A stretch of 5,626 bases of DNA from the NCBI GenBank assembly GCA_030626365.1, contig DAOUPC010000192.1:1-5626 (forward strand), read 5' to 3'. The position numbers were made by a program, and so were the translations under genes. The first letter of the stretch is position 1; every line of letters starts with the position of its first letter. Shown here in pieces: positions 1 through 5,354 of the stretch. The DNA comes from Paracoccaceae bacterium. Its GTDB lineage: Bacteria > Pseudomonadota > Alphaproteobacteria > Rhodobacterales > Rhodobacteraceae. The notes beneath the pieces were generated by a model. That model saw nothing but the letters and a program-made list of their open reading frames with translations, had not been told where the DNA came from and did no database searches.

Positions 1-524
1 AGGAAAGCGGCATTCCATACGCAATGGGAATCATCCGCAACCAATACGTCGGGCGGACATTCATCGAACCGACCGAGCAGATCCGCAACATGGGTGTGCT
101 GCTTAAGTTGAACGTTAACCGTGCGCTAATTCGTGGCAAACGGGTGGTGCTGGTCGATGATTCAGTTGTACGCGGAACTACCAGCCGCAAGATCAAGGAA
201 ATGATTCTGGATGCCGGGGCCAAAGAGGTGCATTTCCGCATTGCATCCCCGCCAACCGCCTGGCCCTGCTTTTATGGCGTCGATACGCCCGAGCGCGACA
301 AGCTGCTGGCGGCGACCATGACCGAAGAGCAAATGCGCCAGCACCTGTCGGTGGACAGTCTCAGGTTCATCTCGATGAACGGGCTGTACCGGGCACTGGG
401 CGAATCGGGGGGGCGCGATGCGGCCTGCCCGCAATATTGCGACGCCTGTTTCTCGGGTGAATACCCGGTCATTCCCAGTGACAAGCTGGATCAGGGCTTT
501 GAAATGAAACCAGCGGCGCAATAA
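1..524 (+). CDS. purF: Amidophosphoribosyltransferase, C-terminal part (5' end outside the window)
   Basis: PurF makes 5-phosphoribosylamine from PRPP and glutamine, the first committed step of purine synthesis in the cytoplasm. The reading frame is open from base 3 (ESGIPYAMGIIRNQYVGRTF), so the ATG at 24 is internal and the gene begins upstream. The phosphoribosyltransferase PRPP loop VVLVDDSVVRGTT lies at 144-182. The N-terminal glutaminase domain is not in the window. Cysteines in CFYGVD (codon at 267) and CDAC (codons at 438 and 447) align with [4Fe-4S] ligands of the Bacillus subtilis-type enzyme, whereas the E. coli type lacks them. This suggests an Fe-S, oxygen-sensitive PurF; the fourth ligand would lie upstream. 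The protein ends normally at TAA 522-524 after a short polar tail. Identification is secure; the Fe-S assignment is inferred from remembered family alignment. Confidence 0.97.
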   Translation, partial: ESGIPYAMGIIRNQYVGRTFIEPTEQIRNMGVLLKLNVNRALIRGKRVVLVDDSVVRGTTSRKIKEMILDAGAKEVHFRIASPPTAWPCFYGVDTPERDKLLAATMTEEQMRQHLSVDSLRFISMNGLYRALGESGGRDAACPQYCDACFSGEYPVIPSDKLDQGFEMKPAAQ

Positions 525-552
525 GCCCGGTTTTCACTGACTTTTCCACTGG

Positions 553-588
553 ATCGACTGATCCCCAACACTGCATCGGCTGATCCCC
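553..588. repeat. Short direct repeat pair downstream of purF
   Basis: Two 14-base units, ATCGACTGATCCCC at 553-566 and ATCGGCTGATCCCC at 575-588, differ at one base and start 22 bases apart. The first also sits in a small perfect palindrome, GGATC-gact-GATCC (551-564). The role is unknown. It could be a small local duplication, a binding site pair or chance. Confidence 0.4.
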
Positions 589-602
589 GCCGAACCGGCG
601 GG
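586..602 (+). terminator. GC-rich hairpin downstream of purF, possible weak terminator or processing site
   Basis: CCCGCCG-aac-CGGCGGG forms a perfect 7-base-pair stem with a 3-base loop, 62 bases after the purF stop codon. No T tract follows on either strand, so it is not a classical intrinsic terminator. It may instead stabilise the purF 3' end or separate purF from the next gene. The hairpin is seen directly; its function is inference. Confidence 0.35.
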
Positions 603-726
603 CAAGGCGCATATCGCCCTTTCGGCCAACATTTGCACCATGCTAGGAGGCCGGCGCTGGAAAGCAGCCGAAATCCCACCTGAAACATGCGGGCCGCCCG
701 ATGGCCCCGGCATGGAAAGCCCCCAA

Positions 727-999
727 ATGACAAATGTTACCCCCGCAGGCGCAACGCCTGACAATGTGGCACTTCAGGCCACAAGTTCCAACGTGCTGGA
801 CCGCTCGGCGCTGAACCTTCTGGGCATATTCGGCCCCACGGACGCGCTGCGCGCGCTGGTTCGTCTGCCGGACGGGCAAATACGCCAGGTCGAGGCGGGG
901 CAAAAACTGAGCTGGGGGCAGATCGTTGGCATTGATGCGACAGGGGTTATCGTGCTGAAAAATGGCCGGACCGGGCGGATTGATATCCCTGGCAGCTGA
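727..999 (+). CDS. Small PilP/GspC-like domain protein
   Basis: This is a 90-residue protein of unknown role. Residues 1-25 are polar and low in complexity. About residues 26-90 (ALNLLGIFG, then ALVRLPDGQIRQVEAGQKL, then a short GRTGRIDIPG end) have the small beta-rich pattern of PilP/GspC homology-region domains: a short LNLIGxFG strand, an ALVRLPxG strand, a glycine turn with xVxxGxxL, and a final hydrophobic strand. In Rhodobacterales I recall this motif at the C-terminus of large membrane-anchored proteins; here it stands alone with no signal peptide or membrane segment. I chose ATG 727 because GGAAAG (714-719) lies 7 bases upstream; ATGs at 640 and 712 are in frame but have poorer sites, and the residues they would add look like non-coding sequence. 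The SDR gene follows 42 bases later, so co-transcription is likely. The gene is likely real; the family assignment is by eye. Confidence 0.7.
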   Translation: MTNVTPAGATPDNVALQATSSNVLDRSALNLLGIFGPTDALRALVRLPDGQIRQVEAGQKLSWGQIVGIDATGVIVLKNGRTGRIDIPGS

Positions 1000-1006
1000 T
1001 CCGGTC

Positions 1007-1032
1007 TTGACCACAGCCAGCGGGCAGGTCAA
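1007..1032 (+). promoter_or_regulatory. Inverted repeat upstream of the SDR gene
   Basis: TTGACC (1007-1012) and GGTCAA (1027-1032) are perfect inverted repeats separated by 14 bases, in the 42-base gap between the PilP-like gene and the SDR gene. As RNA, the right arm would include AGGT (1026-1029), the only weak Shine-Dalgarno-like sequence before ATG 1042, so folding could limit translation. As DNA it could be an operator. A smaller alternative fold, GGTC-tt-GACC (1003-1012), competes with it. Function is inference. Confidence 0.35.
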
Positions 1033-1041
1033 ACCGCGCAT

Positions 1042-1683
1042 ATGACACAACTTGCTTTGATCACCGGCGCCTCGCGCGGTCTGGGTGCCGCCCTGGCCGA
1101 GGCCCTTGCGCCCACCCACCACATCATCGCCGTGGCCCGTACCACCGGCGCGCTGGAAGAGTTGGATGACCGCATTCAGGCCAGCGGCGGCAGCGCCACG
1201 CTGGCCCCGATGGACATCACCGACGCCGGCGCTATGGCAACCTTGTGCCGGGGTATCTATGACCGCTGGGGCAGCCTGGACATGTGGCTGCACACGGCCA
1301 TCCATGCCTCTCCGCTTAGCCCGGCCAACTATATCGATACCAAGCACTGGGCCAAATCGGTTGCCATCAACGCCACCGCCACCGCATTGTTGATCCCGTT
1401 TGTCGCGCCTTTGCTGGGGGACGACGGCCAGGCGGTATTCTTTGACGACCCGCGCGGGGGGCAGAAGTTCTTTGGTTCTTACGGGGCCACGAAGGCAGCA
1501 CAGATTGCGCTGGCGCGCAGTTGGCAGGCCGAAACAGTGCGGACCGGCCCAAAGGTGCATGTGCTTGAACCACGTCCGATGCCCACCGGCACCCGGGCAA
1601 GGTTCTTTCCGGGTGAGGATCGCGCGTCACTGGCCGCGCCAAAGGACGAGGCACGCCGCCTTTTGGGTGAACTTAGCGTCTGA
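1042..1683 (+). CDS. Short-chain dehydrogenase/reductase family protein with altered active site
   Basis: This 213-residue Rossmann-fold protein belongs to the SDR superfamily and is probably cytoplasmic. The N-terminal nucleotide-binding motif TGASRGLG (residues 8-15) is intact, as is the YxxxK pair in YGATK (Y147, K151). Two hallmarks are altered. The NNAG strand region reads HTAIHAS (from residue 84), and the serine normally about 13 residues before the tyrosine is absent, the stretch there being FFDDPRGG (residues 133-140). The C-terminus carries PMPTGTRARFFPGE, as I recall from a conserved SDR found beside purF in Rhodobacterales. It may therefore be a low-activity or non-catalytic SDR, or use a different residue; the substrate is unknown. 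ATG 1042 is chosen because the Rossmann strand starts directly after it. There is no gene overlap on either side. The family is certain, the function is not. Confidence 0.9.
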   Translation: MTQLALITGASRGLGAALAEALAPTHHIIAVARTTGALEELDDRIQASGGSATLAPMDITDAGAMATLCRGIYDRWGSLDMWLHTAIHASPLSPANYIDTKHWAKSVAINATATALLIPFVAPLLGDDGQAVFFDDPRGGQKFFGSYGATKAAQIALARSWQAETVRTGPKVHVLEPRPMPTGTRARFFPGEDRASLAAPKDEARRLLGELSV

Positions 1684-1684
1684 G

Positions 1685-1723
1685 TGGCCCGTGCCGGGCC
1701 ATGCCTTCGGCGAGGATATTTTT
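1685..1723 (+). terminator. Terminator-like hairpin pair and T run after the SDR gene
   Basis: Directly after the SDR stop codon, TGGCCC-gtgcc-GGGCCA (1685-1701) forms a perfect 6-base-pair stem. A second tiny hairpin, GCC-ttc-GGC (1703-1711), follows, and then GAGGATATTTTT ending in five Ts (1719-1723). The T run is 7 bases beyond the second stem, so this is not a textbook terminator, but it is the best candidate end for the purF-side transcript. The part GGCGAGGATATTTTT with the following AACAGAAGAAGG resembles an intergenic sequence I recall recurring in Rhodobacterales genomes. Confidence 0.5.
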
Positions 1724-1760
1724 CAACAGAAGAAGGTGGGGCGCTTGCCCAGGTATGCCG

Positions 1761-1779
1761 TGGCCTTTATCAAGGGCCA
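1761..1779 (+). promoter_or_regulatory. Hairpin adjoining the surE ribosome binding site
   Basis: TGGCCTTT-atc-AAGGGCCA can form an 8-base-pair stem with one G-U pair and a 3-base loop. It ends one base before the purine-rich surE Shine-Dalgarno region (1781-1790, AGGGGCAGGA), which is followed by TTTC and ATG 1795. It could influence surE translation or mRNA stability. The structure is read by eye, with no energy calculation. Confidence 0.35.
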
Positions 1780-1794
1780 AAGGGGCAGGATTTC

Positions 1795-2577
1795 ATGCGT
1801 ATATTGTTGACGAATGACGACGGTATCAACGCGCCCGGGCTGGAGGTTCTGGCCGGGATTGCGGATGATCTGGCGGGGCCGGATGGAGAGGTCTGGATCG
1901 TGGCCCCGGCGTTTGAGCAATCGGGCGTGGCCCATTGCATCAGCTATACCCATCCGATGATGATCGCCAAAATGGGAGAGCGACGGTTTGCCGCCGAAGG
2001 CAGCCCGGCGGATTGCGTCATGGCCGGCCTGCACGATGTATTGAAGGATAGCCCCCCCGATCTGGTTTTATCCGGCGTTAACCGGGGCAATAATTCGGCC
2101 GAGAATGCGCTGTATTCCGGCACACTGGGCGGGGCGATGGAGGCCGCGTTGCAGGGGCTGCCGGCAATTGCCCTGTCGCAGTATTTCGGCCCCGCAAACC
2201 TAAAGCTGGACAATCCGTTCGAGGCCGCCACCCAACACGGTGCCGGGGTGATCCGCGCCATTCTGGGGGCCAGCCCCGATGGGGGGCAGGATTACCGGCT
2301 GTTTTACAACGTGAACTTTCCGCCCGTTCCGGGGGCCAAGGTGAAGGGCGTAAAGGTGGCAAAACAGGGGTATCGGCACGGTACAAGGTTTGGGGTTGAA
2401 CCGCATAGTTCGCCTTCGGGGCGGCGGTTTTTGTGGATCAAGGGGGGCAATCAGCAGGTGCCGACCGCCCCCGGCACCGATGCGGCCGTCAATCTTGATG
2501 GCTATGTGTCGGTCACGCCAATGCGCGCCGATCTGACCGCCTATGACGCGCTGGACGCGCTTAAGGTCATCGAATGA
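1795..2577 (+). CDS. surE: 5'/3'-nucleotidase SurE
   Basis: SurE is a metal-dependent phosphatase that removes phosphate from nucleoside 5'- and 3'-monophosphates (some members also act on short polyphosphate) and is tied to stationary-phase survival. The 260-residue product has the normal family length. The N-terminal LLTNDDG carries the metal ligands D8 and D9; the third ligand S43 is in VAPAFEQSG and N96 is in SGVNRGNN, followed by NALYSGTLGGAMEA, a family signature. Start choice: the frame is open back to 1684, but homology begins exactly at MRILLTNDDG, and the Shine-Dalgarno-like AGGGG/CAGGA (1781-1790) fits ATG 1795. The stop overlaps the pcm start in ATGA (2574-2577), implying translational coupling. 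Nothing in the active site is missing, so it should be a functional cytoplasmic enzyme. Confidence 0.97.
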   Translation: MRILLTNDDGINAPGLEVLAGIADDLAGPDGEVWIVAPAFEQSGVAHCISYTHPMMIAKMGERRFAAEGSPADCVMAGLHDVLKDSPPDLVLSGVNRGNNSAENALYSGTLGGAMEAALQGLPAIALSQYFGPANLKLDNPFEAATQHGAGVIRAILGASPDGGQDYRLFYNVNFPPVPGAKVKGVKVAKQGYRHGTRFGVEPHSSPSGRRFLWIKGGNQQVPTAPGTDAAVNLDGYVSVTPMRADLTAYDALDALKVIE

Positions 2578-3221
2578 ACGGCCCCCCACCCGAAACCAAG
2601 ATGCAGTTCCTTTTTGCGCTGCGATCAAAGGGGGTCACCGACACCAAAGTGCTGAGCGCGATGGAAGAGGTTGATCGCGGCCCGTTTGTCCGTGGGATAT
2701 TTGCCGATCGCGCCTATGAGGACATGCCGCTGCCAATTGCCTGCGGGCAAACCATCAGCCAGCCATCGGTTGTGGGGATCATGACGCAGGCCCTGCAGGT
2801 CAACCCCCGCGACAAGGTTCTTGAGGTGGGCACCGGGTCCGGCTATCAGGCGGCGATCCTCAGCAAGCTGGCGCGCCGGGTCTATACGGTCGAGCGTCAC
2901 CAGAGGCTGATCCGCGAGGCACGCGTGGTTTTCGACGAAATGGGGCTGGCCAATATCACCTCGATGACGGCTGATGGGTCTTACGGGTTACCGGATCAGG
3001 CCCCGTTTGACCGGATCATCGTTACCGCCGCCGCCGAGGACCCTCCGGGGCCGCTCTTGGCGCAATTGAAAATCGGCGGTATCATGGTTGTGCCCGTGGG
3101 CCAGTCCGATGCGGTACAAACCCTGATCCGGGTGCGCCGCAGCGAGGCGGGTTATGAGTATGACGAAATACGGCCAGTCCGGTTTGTTCCACTTCTGGAG
3201 GGGCTGGGCAAGGACGGCTAG
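2574..3221 (+). CDS. pcm: Protein-L-isoaspartate O-methyltransferase
   Basis: Pcm uses S-adenosylmethionine to methylate L-isoaspartyl residues formed by ageing of Asn and Asp, starting their repair in cytoplasmic proteins. The 215-residue length is typical. Visible motifs in order are RGPFV (residues 35-39), the substrate-site GQTISQP (58-64, with the conserved S62), SAM motif I VLEVGTGSGYQAA (82-94), an acidic strand end in VYTVER (about 103-108), FDRIIVTAA (motif II) and GGIMVVPVG (motif III). The start overlaps the surE stop (ATGA), with AAGG at 2563-2566 as ribosome binding site inside surE. The surE-pcm-nlpD order matches that in E. coli and other Proteobacteria, which supports a shared stationary-phase role. 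The next gene starts 55 bases later. No defects are seen. Confidence 0.96.
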   Translation: MNGPPPETKMQFLFALRSKGVTDTKVLSAMEEVDRGPFVRGIFADRAYEDMPLPIACGQTISQPSVVGIMTQALQVNPRDKVLEVGTGSGYQAAILSKLARRVYTVERHQRLIREARVVFDEMGLANITSMTADGSYGLPDQAPFDRIIVTAAAEDPPGPLLAQLKIGGIMVVPVGQSDAVQTLIRVRRSEAGYEYDEIRPVRFVPLLEGLGKDG

Positions 3222-3235
3222 CGCGATGGCACAGT

Positions 3236-3259
3236 GCAATCCCCGGCAAACAGGGGTGC
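3236..3259 (+). promoter_or_regulatory. Imperfect hairpin upstream of the nlpD-like gene
   Basis: GCA-at-CCCC (3236-3244), an 8-base loop and GGGG-TGC (3253-3259) form a 7-pair stem with a two-base bulge in the 55-base pcm to nlpD-like gap. It lies just before the GAGG ribosome binding site (3265-3268). It may affect expression of the downstream gene or mark an mRNA processing site; no T tract is present. Confidence 0.25.
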
Positions 3260-3276
3260 GATTTGAGGATAACGAG

Positions 3277-4443
3277 ATGATTTCTTTTAAACCGATTTCC
3301 CTGCCCTGTTACATGCCCCGCCTGATGGCCGGTGTGGCCGCACTGGCGCTGTTGGCGGCCTGTGACGAACAACTTGACTTTGACCTGCGTGGCAACATCG
3401 GTGCCTTCAGCACCGCCGGGGCCGCCAGATCAATCACCACCGAGCGGCCCAAACCGGACGCACGCGGGGTTATTTCCTATCCCAATTATCAGGTCGCCAT
3501 TGCACGGCGTGGTGATACCGCCGCAGATGTCGCCGCACGCGTTGGTTTGCCCGCCAGTGAACTGGCCCGCTACAACGGCGTGGTCCCGGACGACAAGTTG
3601 AATGAGGGCGAGGTCATGGCCCTGCCGCGCAGGGTGGCGGAACCCACCGGGAAATCCGGATCGCTTGATATCGAAGCCCTGGCCGGGGCCGCGATTGATA
3701 ACGCGCCCAGCACGACACCCGTCCAGACCACCGAACTGGCCCCCAAGCAAAAGCCGAAACCACCCGCCAACCCCGAACCTGTGCGCCACAAGGTAAAGCG
3801 GGGCGAAACCGCCTATACCATATCGCGGCTTTACAAGGTGCCGGTAAAATCGCTGGCCGAATGGAATGGGATGGGATCAGATTTTGCCATTCGCGAGGGA
3901 CAGTACCTGCTGATACCCATAACAGGGGCCGCCGCGCCCCGGTCTGCCACCCCGGCACCGGTCAGCCAGCCGGGAAGCGGATCACCAACCCCAACCCCGC
4001 CCAGCGCCACAATGGCGCTGCCGGATGAAAAGATCGACCCAACCCCGCCCGAACCACCCAAGGTGTCGGTGGGGCAGCCTTCGCAGGCCAGCAGCGCAAA
4101 AATGGCGCTGCCAGTGCAGGGCAAGATCGTGCGCGTCTACAAGAAAGGGCGCAATGAAGGCATTGATATAGCCGCCGCGCCGGGCATGCCTGTGACGGCG
4201 GCCACATCAGGGTCCGTTGCGGCGATTACCCAGGATGCTGACGGGGTGCCGATCATCGTGCTGCGCCATGCCGACAACCTGCTGACGGTCTATGCCAATG
4301 TCGACAAGATCACCGTGAAAAAGGGGGCCAAGGTCAAGCGCGGTCAAAAGCTGGCGCAATTGCGCAGTGGCGACAATGCCTATGTGCATTTTGAGGTTCG
4401 CAACGGTTTCGACAGCGTCGACCCCATGCCCTATCTGAAATAA
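3277..4443 (+). CDS. nlpD: NlpD-like lipoprotein, two LysM domains and degenerate M23 domain
   Basis: This is a predicted envelope lipoprotein of 388 residues. NlpD/DipM-type LytM factors bind peptidoglycan and activate cell-separating amidases rather than cut it. ATG 3277 is chosen because GAGG (3265-3268) is well spaced and a lipoprotein signal follows: R at about 15, a hydrophobic run and the lipobox LAAC with C29. The frame also opens earlier at 3154, inside pcm, but that would bury the signal. LysM 1 spans about residues 70-117 and is rather divergent, LysM 2 spans about 169-214, a Pro/Ala/Ser-rich linker about 215-280, and the M23 domain about 281-388. Of the five M23 active-site residues only D297 and H371 remain. 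The others read N293 (NEGID), N341 (YAN) and Y369 (YVHFEVR), so enzyme activity is unlikely; E. coli NlpD is similarly degenerate (NKGIDI). Asp follows the lipid cysteine (CDEQ), which in E. coli favours inner-membrane retention. rpoS, which follows nlpD in E. coli, is absent. Confidence 0.92.
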   Translation: MISFKPISLPCYMPRLMAGVAALALLAACDEQLDFDLRGNIGAFSTAGAARSITTERPKPDARGVISYPNYQVAIARRGDTAADVAARVGLPASELARYNGVVPDDKLNEGEVMALPRRVAEPTGKSGSLDIEALAGAAIDNAPSTTPVQTTELAPKQKPKPPANPEPVRHKVKRGETAYTISRLYKVPVKSLAEWNGMGSDFAIREGQYLLIPITGAAAPRSATPAPVSQPGSGSPTPTPPSATMALPDEKIDPTPPEPPKVSVGQPSQASSAKMALPVQGKIVRVYKKGRNEGIDIAAAPGMPVTAATSGSVAAITQDADGVPIIVLRHADNLLTVYANVDKITVKKGAKVKRGQKLAQLRSGDNAYVHFEVRNGFDSVDPMPYLK

Positions 4444-4462
4444 CAACTGGCCTATGCGCGGA

Positions 4463-4477
4463 TGCCCACGAAGGGCA
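4463..4477. terminator. Weak hairpin between convergent genes
   Basis: TGCCC-acgaa-GGGCA is a 5-base-pair stem with a 5-base loop inside the 71-base gap between the nlpD-like stop (4443) and the ATPase stop (4515). No T run follows closely on either strand, so it is only a weak candidate for a bidirectional transcription end. No other candidate is visible in the gap. Confidence 0.25.
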
Positions 4478-4514
4478 GGATGTGTTGGATGGTTTGCATT
4501 CGGCAATTAACCGG

Positions 4515-5354
4515 CTAGCCCACCTTCACCCCGTGCCGCCCCGCCAGGTCGACAAAGAACTGCCAGGCAACCCGGCCCGAACGCGCGCCGCGCGTGGCCT
4601 GCCATTCAATCGCCTCGCGCCTCAGGGTATCCGGGGCAACCGTGACGCCATAAGCGGCGCAATAGCGATCAATCATCGCCAGAAATTCATCCTGATCACA
4701 GGGATGAAACCCCAGCCACAGCCCGAACCGGTCACTAAGCGACACTTTTTCTTCGACCGCCTCGGACGGGTTGATGGCGCTGGATTGCTCGTTTTCGATC
4801 ATGTCACGCGCCATCAGGTGGCGGCGGTTGGATGTGGCATACATCACCACATTGGCCGGGCGCCCCTCTATCCCGCCATCCAGAACCGCCTTTAGGCTTT
4901 TGTAATGCTGATCGTCGTGGGAAAAGGACAGGTCATCGCAAAACAGCACAAACTGTTGTGTCACCCCGCGCAGATGGTTCAGCAACCGGCCCACGCTGGG
5001 CAGATCATCACGTTGCAATTCAATCAACGTCAGATCCGGATGTTCCGCCTGAACGGCCGCATGGACCGCCTTGACCAGGCTGGATTTCCCCATGCCCCGC
5101 GCGCCCCACAGCAAGGCATTGTTGGCCGTATAACCAGCGGCAAAACGGCGGGTGTTGTCCAGCAACGTGTCACGTGCGCGATCAATGCCCACCAGCAGGT
5201 CCAGATCAACCCGCGCCACCCGCGCCACCGGTTCCAGACGGTCCGGTTCGATATGCCAGACAAAGGCGGTTGCCGCACTGAAATCCGGGGCAGGCAGGGG
5301 CACCGGAGACATCCGCTCCAGCGCCGCTGCTATCCTCTCGGCGGGATCACTCAC
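4515..5354 (-). CDS. DUF815-type P-loop ATPase
   Basis: This 279-residue AAA+-like ATPase belongs, by its motifs, to the DUF815 (PF05673) family; the cellular role is unknown. Visible in order are an N-terminal adaptor-like region (1-70), Walker A GARGMGKS (84-91, K90), Walker B FVLFCDD (135-141), DLSFSHDD with DGGIEGRP (159-166), sensor 1 YATSNRRH (172-179), and an SDRFGLWLGF segment (207-216) whose R209 could be an arginine finger. A C-terminal ARSGRVAWQF could hold sensor 2. There is no signal peptide or membrane segment, so it is probably cytoplasmic. The start is GTG at 5354-5352, inside a GTGA overlap with the tatC stop, with GGGGA (5368-5364 on the minus strand) 9 bases ahead. Coupling to tatC suggests shared expression but does not prove a role in export. 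It converges on the nlpD-like gene. Confidence 0.93.
   Translation of the reverse strand: MSDPAERIAAALERMSPVPLPAPDFSAATAFVWHIEPDRLEPVARVARVDLDLLVGIDRARDTLLDNTRRFAAGYTANNALLWGARGMGKSSLVKAVHAAVQAEHPDLTLIELQRDDLPSVGRLLNHLRGVTQQFVLFCDDLSFSHDDQHYKSLKAVLDGGIEGRPANVVMYATSNRRHLMARDMIENEQSSAINPSEAVEEKVSLSDRFGLWLGFHPCDQDEFLAMIDRYCAAYGVTVAPDTLRREAIEWQATRGARSGRVAWQFFVDLAGRHGVKVG

Noticed and set aside
640..726. In-frame upstream start of the PilP-like gene at ATG 640
   Set aside because: There is no ribosome binding site before 640; the AGGAGG at 645-650 lies after that ATG, and the added residues look non-coding.
643..1560. Long minus-strand open frame opposite the PilP-like and SDR genes
   Set aside because: It is antisense to two genes with clear protein families; its translation is rich in Arg, Cys and Gly with no recognisable domain, as expected for a GC-rich shadow frame.
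1684..1794. In-frame upstream extension of surE from 1684
   Set aside because: The added 37 residues have no SurE homology, and the canonical N-terminus MRILLTNDDG with a good ribosome binding site begins at 1795.
3154..3276. In-frame upstream extension of the nlpD-like gene into pcm
   Set aside because: It would place 41 residues before the lipoprotein signal and overlap pcm by 68 bases; ATG 3277 has GAGG at proper spacing.
4010..4113. Repeated MALP segments in the NlpD linker (around 4012 and 4102)
   Set aside because: Only about a dozen bases repeat, in a low-complexity Pro/Ala linker; this is not evidence of a mobile or structured repeat.
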